A stretch of DNA of 64,000 nucleotides from Kalmanozyma brasiliensis GHG001. Its lineage: Eukaryota > Basidiomycota > Ustilaginomycetes > Ustilaginales. Positions 9,556-22,500 of this stretch are shown here, in pieces; position 1 is the stretch's first letter, and each line of letters starts with the position of its first letter. The translations under genes were made by a program, and so were the position numbers. The notes beneath the pieces are model-generated. The model worked only from the letters and a program-made list of their open reading frames with translations, had not been told where the DNA came from and made no database searches. Location: NCBI RefSeq assembly GCF_000497045.1, contig NW_015961962.1, positions 124,001 through 188,000 on the forward strand, in the 5' to 3' direction.

Positions 9556-12500
9556 GTGTGGTTCCGATCGGAGATCGGGTGTCGGATTTGGGCACGACGA
9601 GAGCCAGATGAAACGAGCGGCACGGTGGGTCCTAAGTTTGGCGTGCAGATGGTGGGCTGCAGGCGGAGGAAGGACCGCAGACGGCGCAAATCGGCTTGGC
9701 TCGGCTGACGACTGCTGATGCGAGCGTGGAATGAAGCAGGTGTAGGATGGTGGGTGGCGGAATAGGCTCAGTCGGACAGAGGCGTACGAAGCGTTGTTCG
9801 ATCGCCAGCGCAGGTGGGTTTGGGCGAATGGGTGGTTGTAGGGCTGCGCTCAACGCATGCACGTCGTTGCTGTCGAGCTTGGCGTTTGCGGCGATGCTAG
9901 TGGGTGAAGATTGGTCGAGCCACGATGCGGAAGATGTTCGCCAAAAAAGTGAGAGGCGGTGACGGCGGTGGTGGCGGCAGCGAGCGTGGCAGGCGGTTTC
10001 ATAAGAGGTCGTTACACTGGATCGGGAGATGCGCGAGATGTGGCGCTGACTGAGCGTCCTGAAGGGGGCTGTTGGTGGTGGCGAGTGCAAGATTAAAGGC
10101 GAAGCCAAGTCGAGCGATGTTGGGAACGGAAGGACGATGAGAGAACGCAAAAGGAAACCATCGAAACCAGGACGGGGAGGGAAGATGGAGAATATAAGGA
10201 AAGAGGTGAGAGCAGGGTGAGGGAGGAAGCCAGGTTGTGGAGACCGAAGCAGACCGTGGCCGCAGGCATGGATCAAGAGAGGCAAGGCTTCCGAAGATCT
10301 GGCGCAGTGGAGGCGAAGCGACGGCGTGGCAAGGCGTGGTCGGCCAAGCGAGCTAGCTTCAGGTACACCCGTTTCCTGACGGACCGTCAAGAACGCCGCA
10401 GGGGTAGACTGACCGCGCGTCAGCAGCAACGTCAGTCAAGCTACGTCGAGCCCTATGCCCCCGGGCGAAGGAGGCAGACGTAGAGAGGGCCGGGTAAAGC
10501 AGCACCAGTTTGCGGATCGTCGACGCTCCGATGCACGACGGCGTACAGCGGCACAGTGAGAGAGAAGGCAATCAAGGGACCACGAATCAGGAAACTTCAG
10601 TTGGAAAGGAAAGAGACCGGGACGAGGAGGGAGGGAAAGGCAGGAAGGGACAGGCGGAGAGCATTTGCCGTAGAGGCGTCAGTCGGGAAGATGGGACGCA
10701 GGAAAGGGCACATAGCAGGACCCTTCTTACGCCTCGTCAGTTGCTCTCATCATCATCATCACCTTTGTCGTCGTTCACGTCAATGCGATGGGCGTCAGGC
10801 AGCCCTATTATTTCGCAAAAGCAGCGGCGGCTGAGTCGGGGCTCGAAGGGATGCGCAGACAGGGAGAGGGTGCGGACCCTGTTCTGGTCAACAGGCGGAG
10901 TAGGAGAGGCGAGCAGAGAGCGGCGAATGCCAAACCCGGGTTGGGAGATGTGCACTGCCTGGTTTGCTGACTGGACTTGATTGACCAGATCGAGGGGCCA
11001 AGGCTTGCTCACTCGTTTGCCCTGCCTTGAAGCGTAGCTGTCCTGTGCGATACCTGGATGGAGGCGGCGTGCCAGCACAATGCCCTCGAGCAAGCACCCA
11101 GGCTCATGCAAGACAATCAAAGGAGAGCGTAGTGCAGGGCTGTTCATTGCCATTGCCATCCTTTCCCTTTCGCCTGTGTTCTCTCTTCTTTCGAAACAAA
11201 TGACCAGAAAATCCGACTTTGTGCACACACGACTTCGGCGAGCCAGGCACAGCCAAAGCGCACATTCGGGAGGAGTAAGAGAGGGAGCACAGCAGCGGTG
11301 GCTCAGCGGATCAACGGAGAGCTTAACTCGCTGGCTCATTGACTGGCTGGGCAGGGCAACTGACCGGCCGCCCCACCTCGGCTACAGCTCGTGGCAGTGA
11401 CATTTGTGTTCGCCGTGACTGACCGGTTTTTATTTTATAACTTTTATTTTTCTTGAAAAAGCACCATCCGAAACACATTTCAACGCAGCACCACCAGCTC
11501 AGGACGCCGGGCTGAAGACCGAAACTGCCGCGGCACACAGCCGTATTCTTGCTGCTGAACTGAAGCATGGCTCCTTCAGCTGGGCTCCACCTACATTCGC
11601 GCAAAACGGTTTGTGGCCACTTCTCGCTTCGTGAGGAGATGAAGTCACACCAACTCGAGAGGTCCCCGGTGGCTGTTCTGCACTGCTTCACTGGCCGACT
11701 GAACCTGCCAAAACGGGAGTCGGGAGTCTCCCGAGACCTTGTTCTGGAACTGTCCTCAGACGAGCAAGCGCATTCGAGCCAAACGCTTGAACAAGAGACT
11801 TCGGCCGTGACAGCTCTCAGCCAAGAGGATCACGGATACCCTAGCTGGACAGCCGCCCTCACGTTCGGCCCGGATGAGCCTGGGTGAAAGGTTGGTCCTT
11901 CGACGGCCCCTCTGCAATGCATCAATTGATGAATTTATTTTAATTTTGAGAAGGGGCGGAGAGCGAGAATGCTCAATCAACAAATTCCTCGAAATGGGCG
12001 CAAAAAGAAAGATTCCGAGCATAACGCCTGCCTGCAGCTTCCTCCGCCCTTGCGCCCGTCCGCCTCAAGAGCATCTACGGTAAGTCATGCGCTGCGTCCA
12101 TCGAAGGCAACAAACACCTACGCTGCAGACCATGCTGCCGCTAGGCTGAAGATACGCCATCATCAGCCCGCCGCCATCCTTTGTTTTCTTCGCCATTCCA
12201 TGGAAATGTCGTTGGGCGTCTGTCTGGCATGCAGATCGACACCAAAAATGATCGCCGAGCGAGACAGCAGCCAATTTGGAAACGAGGGTCCCAAAGCCTC
12301 ACACCCAAACCTTGTTTTCGCAAAACACCGTGTTGATCGCGCATCTTTTGCAGAACGGGCTCCTGCTCTCGAAGCGGCTCATTGGACGACGACAGAATGG
12401 CATGGCCACGATTGTAATCAGTCCGCGCCGTAATTACCGCTTAGTCAAATTTCACCCACGATGGCCAGCGGATGATTAGCTTTGCTGGATTCCCGAACAG

Positions 12501-15500
12501 CACTTGAGCAGTATTCAGCGCGGACGGCCGGCCCGTAGCAAGCGACGGGCCGAGACCGAGACCTGAGACCGTCTGTCAACCTGCCTTTGTGCAGTCAAAA
12601 GTACCCACGCTGTTGCCGTATTCAGGCTGATCTCGCTGGCCCGAAAAAGCGGAGAAGGGGAGGTTGGTCCACGGTACAGCCAGCAAAGACCAAAAACATC
12701 GGAAGGCGGTGCTCGAAAAAATTCAATTAAAACCTTTCTTAAGGGTCCAATCGGCAGCACGACAGCAGCCCGTCGCACGCTTCTCCCTGAGTTGGCCAGC
12801 TTCGGGGTGCATAGCCTCGTGCTCTCATGCGCTTCAATTTGAGACACACAAACGATCAGGGTCATGGAGCAGCAGCAGCGGTCACATGTGCTCTGCGCTC
12901 TCCTACCCGCCAGTTTCGGCTTTGCACTCGAATTGCATATTCAAATTGCCGCCCCAGGATCCAATCATCACCTCTCTCGGGCTCCGAATGATCATCCATA
13001 CTCATCACTGAGACATGATTGGTGTTGAAACCACTTCTTGACCTTGATTTGGATGGAACAAGTATCCGAAAGGACAATAGCTCGGAACACAGGCTGCCAT
13101 CTCACGATGAGCACGGGTCATCGACTCGGCTTGCCGCATTGTCTGCCAGCAGCATCAACTTCGAGCCTGCATGAAGGTCAATGTATCCTGGAAGCACGTC
13201 GTCGATCTCCAAACTGGCCCTCTCTCGACCGCAGAGCCCTGTGCAAGGTGCGACCTGCTTTCAAGGTCTGCTGCTGCTGCCCTCTTGACTCGCAGCGCGT
13301 GGTCGGTTGACCGGCCTGTCTTTCGCGCTGGCTTTCCGCCCCCTCTGCCTGGCCCATCACCAACGAGACCTAGCGTGGGAATCCGATAGAATTCGCTACG
13401 CTTCGGCTCGGTGCCATGAGGCTCGCCTGTACCTTGATCCTAATCTATTTTTATTTGAACGGGCAGTGCCTCGCTTGACGGGTCGATTTCTGGGGTGGCG
13501 ACAGACGACGTGGGCGTGAGAAAGCATTTTTAGTTTTAATTTTAACTCCATGACTCGCCAAATTCGGTCGGGTAAATCCTTTCACAGCCTGACCCGGCGA
13601 CCTGTTCCTGAACTTCACTGGTATGGCTGTGCCTCGCTAGGACTCGAGCGGATGCGGGCCGGTCCGAATCGGCACATAGTCATCAGCTCGATATCAAATC
13701 ACAGAGTGAGACCGAGGCTCAATACAAGGGAACGAAGAAGGTTGCGATCATGCGTTCGTTCAATGCAGCCACGCTGAGCTGTATGGTCGATCGTTAAGAA
13801 GGGGGTTGTACCTTCGGAAAGTCGCTGTGGTTTCACTTGCTGCATGCACCCTTTGCTTGATTCGATCTGCATCGCATGCTGAATCGTTAGCAGAACTTCC
13901 CTCCTCTAATAATCCCCCTTCTTTCTCTGCCCGACCACGAGACCGAGCAGGAACACGGGGTGCATGGCTCGGCGACCTTCAATCGCGCCTTGCTTTGCCT
14001 CGATCATCGACGTGCCTCGTGTGTGCCAGCCGCAGGTATCGCGTGTCTCGCATAGACCCCGGCATGAGAACGGTTTGGTGCCCCGTCTGAGCCCGTTCGC
14101 CTTACGATCGACGCAAAGGAGCCTGTTCGCGGGCCTTCCTTTCCGTTCTCACAAGCCGCTTTGGCCGCTTCTTCTCCGTCGCTGTGACTCGAAAGGAAGT
14201 CCTAACGGTGGAATGAGCTCGCGCCTTCTTGTAGGGCGTGCAAGCCACCCTCAATTCTGTGACAACATGGGTGCCAGGACGCTCCTCAATGCACGGTCGA
14301 TCGCGGACCGTCCTCGTTGAGCTGGCAAAGGACATCACGAATCGAAAGAGAATGCAAGCCTTCGATCGGCAACCTTCCGATGCAGGTTAATCCCACTCGG
14401 CACGCCTCCTACGCCCATCTGCATCATCACTCAAGGGACAAGCATCGGCAAATTCCCACTCGTGAGAGTCAGCTCGATGCGCATCACGCGCCAGAGCAAC
14501 ACACTCCATCAGACCATGCGAGTGACCAACCCTGCAGCGTGAGAGGCAAGCAAACGCCAAAGAACACGGCAATCAAAACTCGAGTCGAAAAAGCAGCTCG
14601 CGAATCGCATAAAATTAGGGGCAGCAGCAGCTGCGCCCTTGTGCTGTGACAGCGCCTGCCGCAACCTTCTTTTCAACGTCCGAGATGACTCAAGTCGACT
14701 GAGCTTCAAATTGTGAATGGAGATGGATGCACTGCAGAAAGGCGCATTTCGATCTCTCCATCATGATCATAACCTATGTCCACGCTGGCGTACATGTTGG
14801 TCATGACCAGCGCACACAATAGGCAGGCGATGCACAAGGTCGATCTCTGCATCCACTCCGCCATCTCTTCGGTGACAACCACAATCTGGGTCGCAGCATC
14901 ACTTTGAAAGCCCGCGATGAAGCAGATCGCAGATCCTTCTTTTCTGCCACGTAGTCAAAGCGATCGCCGACATTGACAGCGCATCGACTTGAATTCGTTC
15001 ACATCGGAGCATGCTTCGCTTCTCTCCTGCGGTGATGTCGCTCGTATGGTCTCCTCTGACGAGCGGGCTGGGCCATGTTACCAGCGAACCTAGGGTCAGC
15101 GCTGTAGGCGAAGTCAGGGCCGCCGATCGGCACCCTCGAAAAAGGGAACAAGGTGGCCATAAAAATCGAGGGGACTGCTCGCTTCCCAAGCTACTGTAGC
15201 TCAGTCGCGTAGCGCTTTCCCCGGCCACACCTTGAGAAGATCGACAAGACCGCTTCTGCTTCCGTCTCGCGTGGCCAGCTGATCCTTCGTCTCGGCGCTT
15301 GAACCCCATAATGATCATCTTTCTTTCGCATCGATGCGCCTCGACGATCAGGTCTGGGCGGCGTCAACGGCGTATCGCCGTCTGCAGCTTCCACCCATTC
15401 GGGACCCCTTGTCGGTACATCATGACACTCTGCGAGAACTGGAACGAGGAAGACTGCATCGATAGGCGTCAATTCAGGAGGCCTTGCAATCAGCAACATG

Positions 15501-15895
15501 GCCAATCTGGTTTGCAAAGAGACACTGAGATCTCGTCGATGTACCAAGGCGTCGATTTCAACGCTAAATGTCACTTTCACACATCCACTCTCCACAAGAG
15601 TGGCCGATCACTGCGCTTGAACGACATCTCGTCCTATCCGCGGAATCTGCAGAGCGGGTTGGCAGCCTCGCTGAAGGCTGACCGGCACATGAAAAGCTTC
15701 GGGCACTATCGTGGGACGGTTGTCACCCTTTGTTACTTCAAGCGGAGCGGAGTACGAATCGGAGGCGCGTTCGCTCATTCGGCACCATCAGCCCTTCCGT
15801 TATTGCGGTTGAATGGCCTTCTACGAAAGACCGTCTCATCTTCAAGGCAACAGGCCGGACCATGCTCGGACCATGCTTGCAGATCATGCTGCCGT

Positions 15896-15949
15896 TTCGG
15901 CGATCGATCCCTTATACTAGCGGCGTCAGGGATCTTCGGCGATCGATCC
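15896..15949. repeat. 15-base direct repeat TTCGGCGATCGATCC, two copies
   Basis: Copies lie at 15896-15910 and 15935-15949, separated by 24 bases. Each contains the palindrome GATCGATC, so the pair looks like a doubled protein-binding site, but no factor is known from the sequence. Confidence 0.6.
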
Positions 15950-18900
15950 ACCTATGGGCGGGGGGAGCTGAAGCGCCGTACAACCAAGCTCGAGCATCAT
16001 TGCGAAACTTGAAACTCCGACTACCGAGATGCAGAGCCCAGAAACGAGGGTCAGCTTCGTGCGTGGTTCACGATTGTGCGCCTCACCCTCCCCATCCACT
16101 ATGTCGCGGAGCGGCTCCCCTCTCTCACCTTCGGAGTCGTCCCGACGTCGCGCTACCACTTGCCCAGAGGCTCGGACTCCGCTCTTGCTTCCTCTTGGCA
16201 ACCTTGGTACTAGCCTAGGCAAGAGCGAGACAAGTTGCAAAGCGAATTCACATCGGGCCAAGATCGTCCTGGGGCTGACGGCTGTCTAGTAACACCCTCA
16301 AGCAAGCCTTTTGCCCTATCTCAAAGACGACGGCGTCTTCTTGTCGATTCGAACTTCGAAAGCGTGCGATCGTGCCCCTCCCCGCACTGTCCTTAACGCG
16401 AGCAAATGACGTTCAATAGACCCTGCCACCTTAGGCGAGGTGCAAATATACGAAATCTTCGCGGGTGCGTCTGGCCTCTACCGGCGCTCGCTGTTCTCGC
16501 CGTATTCATGCTGTGGACCCTGACACGGCGTCTTCGCCTCCTCCGCCTTTGCCGCGACTGCCACGAGCCACGCGCGGCTGTATGCGAAACCGAACGGCGT
16601 AAGCGAGCACTGCCTCCTCTCTCACACCAAACTCTATCAATCGATCGTGGCTGGCTTCACAGCACGTTCGTGGGTCCGGCAATCCTTCAACTTCTGGACC
16701 CAGCCTTCGGTCTGACACTTCGTCTTCGGTGTCTTCTTCAGCGCATAGTGCCAATTTGCAATCGCACATTTCAGAATGCAGCCAGCGGTCGTATCTATCA
16801 GCGCAAATTCAGGTGCACATGCGAGCATGCACGAAGACTCTCACTCAAGGAAAGCGAGCTGGCATCGGCTACTATCCGAGACACTGGCCGGTATCGTGCA
16901 TCTGAACGCCAATTTGTCTCTTCGTACCCCCTTCCAATGGCCGGCGTATGGTCTGCCCTGCGGCTCAACGGATTGGAGCGGCGGTGACCTCGTCTTCCGC
17001 TCGAGCTCGCCAGCTGGAGCTCGCGGATGTCTCGCCAGCGTTGCGAGATGAATGACCAGTCCGGCTATGCACGACAAATTGCCTCGTGGTGTAGGAACAT
17101 CGAGGCGAGCTTTCATGGGTATATAGTTCAGAGCCGGAGGTCGGACGCGTCCAATCTGCAACCAAAATCATCATGTGCAGCGATCGTTCCATGACTATCA
17201 ATCAGCCCGCAAGGTGCGGACTCTTACTGAAGCAGCGTGTCAGCTTCATGACCTTCCCAACTGCGGACAGAACGCCGGACACAGACTGTAGACCCTGAAA
17301 TCACGGCGACCAAGCGATCATCACAAGGAAAGGGTCTCACGAGACCCGTGTCTCGCCGGCCGCATTTCAAATTCGTATCGACGCCTGCCTCATCGTTCCA
17401 GCACCATCAGCCGGCGACGACGAAGTGCGAGGAACTGCGAGTGCGAGACCGGCCTGTGGTGCCTGGCCGAAGCCAGTATATCCGCAGGCCGCATTAGCGT
17501 GGCACTGTACGGGCCAAGATGCGCCTCGCTTCAAGGCGTTCAAAAAACATTGCCGAAAGACTCGACGACACCGGCAAACAAATGGCTCTGTTTTCGCGTG
17601 CAGACCATTCAGGAACGGCGATGCGGTACTACCTCACAGCCGAAAGAGGAGAGCTGTCATCCGGAATCCGGGTCCAAGACACGAAAGCATGTCATCTCGG
17701 CGTGAGCTGGTGACACACTGCGTCCAGCAATGCAACCTGAAGTGCCCCGAGGATGCTCAGACGTGAACGAAGGAGGCTAACTGACACTGTGTCGCAATCG
17801 AGGAACGAACCGCCATCTTGGCTACGTCGCAGCTCACAAAGAGCGCTGCGTCTGCAAGACGGTACCCTGATGCGGAGAAGAGGACCTTTATGCCAGCAGA
17901 AATAGCATCGGTCTCCAGACAGCAGCCTCGCTGCGTGCCGCCAAGCCAAATGGCCAAGGTCGAGAGCGTGGGAAAGTCTTGCGTCTGGCCACTTGGCTCC
18001 TCGCAACCCTGCAAGCGACTCGCAACACCTCTGCTCAACTGAGAGGCTTCTCTTTGACCGGTGCGCTTCTCGCAAAGTGAAGCTAGAGGATCCAGACCCG
18101 TGCCTGATCCTCTCGTTCTGGCTACACCGCGAGCCTCGACCAAGATAAGCAAGACCTGGAAGTTCGAATGGCCCACTGAGCCATCGGAAGTCGGCCTTAA
18201 CACGAGAAAACTTTGCAAAAAAATTAATAAGGCGTAGCACAGCCATCTCGCTTGCCTGGCGAGGCTCTCATTGCATCACTCTGCGTAGGCGTCTTTTCGG
18301 CCGACAGATCCTTCACGAGGAGGCCTACAGCCTGGCTTCTCGACAAGCCACGTGCGATGCCTCGCTGCGCTGCGTTGGCGACAACTGCAAGCAGAGCGAC
18401 GCCCTGTTTTGTAGGCCCGCGAGGCGAGCGAGTGGCTTGCAAGCTGGCGAGACCGCGATATGAGTGTGCATGCATAAGGGGAAGGACCGGTCAGCGTCAA
18501 GCGGGCAAGTACGGCACCGATCGACATTGCGGACCTAGACTCGCAGCCGCAAGTCATCACGTACACAAGGTCAAGCTCAGGGAGCATGGAGCTCGAATTG
18601 GGCACGACACGCCTGAGCAAGAGAGGCGAAGTCGACGTGAAAGCTTCGACCTCGAACTGAGCTGCAATCGCTGATCCTCGACGCAGCAGCCTTTGTCGAT
18701 CTTGGCTCAGAACGCACCGAAAATTGCCGCACGAGATGCACTACCGAAGTTTTGCTTGCTGAGAAGAAGGCAAAATTCACTCAGCTGACAGTGAAACAAA
18801 ATCGATCTTGCTGCCTGCCCCCCCCCCAAGGTGAAATTGGCAAAAGAGCGGCAGCAATTGGCGCAACTCACACATTGTAAGTCGGTGGGCGTAAAAAGGT

Positions 18901-19506
18901 TTTGCGTGCTGCCTTTCCAAAGGAAAGTGTGGTACGCAAGCCTCACAAATGTGCACTCACTGATCTCGGTAAAGCGTCAAGGGTCCACTCTCCCCCTGCG
19001 GCCCGAGATCGCCGTTGCGTGAACAAATGACGGTGCAGAGCATCCGACGCGCTTGATGGTCGACTGACATTGTCGTTTGCACCTTCATTACGGCCAACAC
19101 AACCCATCAGCATCGCGACCTCCACACAAGCTAGCCATCGACCGGCTTCGCTGGCCTACCACCACATCTTTCGTCGAATCAGCGTTGCAGTGGGCTCGTA
19201 CCTAGCCGTTGCTGAGGAGGGTGGATCGAGTGCCAGTGGGAGCTTCTCGGTCCTTCATCTTGGACAGCTTTCCGTTCTGGCAGAGCAACCCGGGACGCTG
19301 TCGACTGGCTGGCCGATGCCGGCACCCAGACTCTCATCCGCTCGACGCTGAGCTCGAGCAAGCTTCATCCTCACGTTGCTCAAGTAGCAACCGCATACAG
19401 CGAGGTCTCTTGGATGAAGGGCTTGACGCTCTTCAGGATCGAAGCAAAGGCATTGCGAGCCTAGGTCGGGGACAACTCGACTTCTGCTGACAGCACAATC
19501 GCAGTT

Positions 19507-22500
19507 ATGCCCGCAATCACCTTCGTCACTCCTCCGGGCAGACCCTCTGTGCTGAGGGGCAACACTGTTCAGGAGGCTAAGGCTCAGCAATCCGAGTTCA
19601 CAAGCACGGACGACAACGAGAAAGTAACGACGAGTGCGCTACGACAATCCGATAGCGACCCTGCAGCTGACATGGAGACGAGAGCAGAGGCAGAACCGCT
19701 CAGCTTTCAGAAGCGCATACTGCCGCATCTGACAACTTCGCCCGAAGCAACATCAGGCGCATTCGCTCTCGCAGCGTCACGCAAACCCATCGACGAGACC
19801 GTCTCACGTCCTTTACACTCCGACGAGGCGAAGAAGCGGTCGCTGCTGTCAACTGCTATGGCTGGATCGTCTGCTCAACCGCCCCGCAGTCTCTCGACAA
19901 CCAATCTGGGTATTCTGCGCAGAGCAGAGTCCGAGACTGCCCGGGCGAGTCTGGACGGGGCGCGAAAGGAAGCATATACGGCGACCGAAGCTCCTGTGAC
20001 AGTGTCTCGACCCCGTCTGCACTTCGTCGAGCCGCAGAAAGATCACATTGCCGCCTATACGTCTCGACAAGAGACGGCATCCGCGCACGCCGAAGCGACA
20101 ACCTCGACACAACCGCGTGTCCAAGTAGCAGAGCCAACCCCAGCAGCGGCACAGCCGTCAGACACTGAAATTGCCCCGAGGAAGCGTAGTCTGGTGATTC
20201 AGGAGCACGCCGATGTCCTTGAACGCGCAGCAGAGCGAGCAGCTCGTCAGACGGGCCATCTCAGCTCGGAAGCCTTGGAGCAGCATTCCCACACCGTCAC
20301 TACCTCGACCAGATTGCGGCAGCACAGCGGGTCATCAGCGGGAGACGAGACGGCATCCACCCGATCCAGCTGGGCTATGCGCAGCAACTCTCGTGGTTCG
20401 AGCATCGGAACCTCGCCGGGTGTCGAGTCAGCCGACAATGCGGACGAGCCGATTGAGCTGGAGCTGACAAAGCCGTCGGAGCAGCCAACAATGGTTCCGA
20501 TCTTCACCAAGCCCAGTTTCAGCGACCGTGACAACGATAAGCGTCAGACCGTTCCCACACAATCATCACGCAAGCTAACCTTCATCAGCCCAGCTCCTTC
20601 CAAGAGGAGAAGATCACCAGCGGAAGGCGCAGTTACACCTGCTCGTCGCGAATCCGATCCTGATACAGCTTCCTCTTCCAAGAGTGTACATGCTGTCAGC
20701 GATAGCGACGGTCAAACTGCTGCTGAAACTTCCCGCAGGGTCCTGGCTTTCGCGGCTTGTCCCAAACCAGAACGATCGGCCAAGTTGTCACCAGCCCATG
20801 CTACACGAAAGTCGAAAAGCAAGCTCTCCGCCAGCCCGGCCCCGCACAAGCTGGCGTACTCTCAACGACTTCGAGGCATACGAGGTACCGACCCCATTCG
20901 CTCACCGGCACCGAATCAAGCTGGTCAGACCGCAGCCCAGATGAGCCGATGGGATCAAATCCACGAGGACGTCTCTTCAGAAGGCTCAGGCTATAGCGAG
21001 GACGAAGAAGATGGCGATTCGGACGAAGATGATGACGACGATGACGACTCGGACAATGACGATGACGATGACGACGACGATTTGAGTCAGTCGAACGCAT
21101 CCGACATTCAAAGTCTGGCAGAGTCGTTGCTGCAGCATAGTGAAGACGGTGCCAGTCTGCGATCAGACGCTGCTCCTCGTCTACCGTCCAACGCTATCGA
21201 AGGATCACGCGAAGCGGCCAAGCCGGCGAAGCACCCATCAGCAGAACAGCACATTGCTCGAATGACTCCCAGCGACTCGCAGCCGGGACCAAGCCAACAA
21301 TCTTCACGCAGGCAGTCTGGCAGCTCCTCACAAGGCCCGCCATTCCCTGCAAGCAAGACCTCGCCCGGACCGACATCGCCGACTCGAGCGTCGCAGTCCT
21401 CGCGGTCCAACCAGACTTCTCCGCTTTCACGCAAGCTCAAGCCCAAGGACTCGCTCTCGCATCCAATGTGCTTCCTCCCTGACGCCTTTGAAGAGTCTGC
21501 TCCACCTACTCCCACAGAGCCGGATTCGGACGCATATGACCCGCTGCAGCGGGCCAACTTGCTGTCAGGATGGCTCTCGGAAGGTGGCAGTGCGTCAAGC
21601 TCACGCCGCGCTAGTTGGCAAATGCAGCACCCGACAGGAGCAAGTCGCCGAGGCAGTGGTGAAGAGGGACTAGCAGTGCCCATTGATACGTTGCCACCCT
21701 TCCGTCGTGCCCGCGAACGCGCCGCTTCGCCTGGGCTGACCAGCGAAGGTGAGAACACAAGCAGATCCCTAGGTGGCAATGCCGCTTTCATTCGCGAGTC
21801 TGCTGGGCTTGGGAGATCTCCCTCTCACAACGCCGAGACCGTAGCATCTCCACGCAGGCCATCGCACGTCGATGCGCTTGGCATCAGCGTGCCTGTCGCT
21901 GGTCGGCCAGCCCAACCCTTCTCGTGGCGTCAAGTTTCGAGCCATCAGGTCCCGCAACGGCCTTCCACGGGCATGACTGGCTATCGCAGAGCGAGTCATT
22001 CGGTCGAACCGAGGAAGGCAACTTCAGCGTTTACTAGTCCGGTCGGATCCTACTCGCAGCAGGTGCACATAACTGGCAGGATTACACCTTCACGAGGCGC
22101 TGCTGTGTCGAGGCCCTCGGCAGGCAAGCAGAGAGCCGTCTCGTCTTCGAGTCACATCCGCAGTCGACCCTTGGTAGCCCCTAGCACACACGACGACGTG
22201 GTCGTAGCAACCTCGCCACCGCGACACGATGCATCTGCTCATCTCAAGCATCACCTCGCCCACTCGCCAACGAGTCCCATTCGTCCTGAGAGTCAACGCC
22301 GCGACACGCACGCATCTGGCAGCACGACACCAGGCTGGACGTCGGAGGGTCAACTTCCCAGCCAGAGCACCAGTCGGTACTGGACGCAGCGACTGTCTTC
22401 GCTTGCGCAGGCCATGTCGGAGGAGCTGTCGATTGTAGGCAATGCGGTGCTTGGCAAGGAAAAGGTCAGCACAGAGGTGGTCGAAGGCGAGGAGGGGCAG

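Larger units (their letters stand above)
6680..19506. other. 12.8 kb region without a supportable gene, between divergent RFX and 1109-aa genes
   Basis: Every open frame is short or has the Ser/Arg/Cys/Leu-rich composition of random GC-rich DNA, and none shows a domain. The longest are 303 residues at 8523-7612 and 265 at 10429-9632, both minus. The half nearest the RFX gene carries two strong minus-strand splice donors (8874, 9550) and pyrimidine-rich leader-like sequence on the minus strand around 10140-10225, so it may be a spliced 5' leader. The rest has AT-rich tracts near 11427-11460, 11921-11948, 13441-13457, 13526-13546 and 18216-18230, a run of 10 C at 18818-18827, and a 15-base direct repeat at 15896/15935. 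No transposon ends, tRNA or rRNA are apparent. It could be promoter and leader DNA, non-coding RNA genes, or a structural chromosome element. Confidence 0.6.

Noticed and set aside
9632..10429. A 265-residue minus-strand open frame in the long gap
   Set aside because: No domain, Pro/Ser/Leu-rich chance composition, and a position that fits the pyrimidine-rich RFX leader.
11296..11322. Another A-box-like string, GGTGGCTCAGCGG
   Set aside because: No B box within tRNA distance and no cloverleaf pairing.
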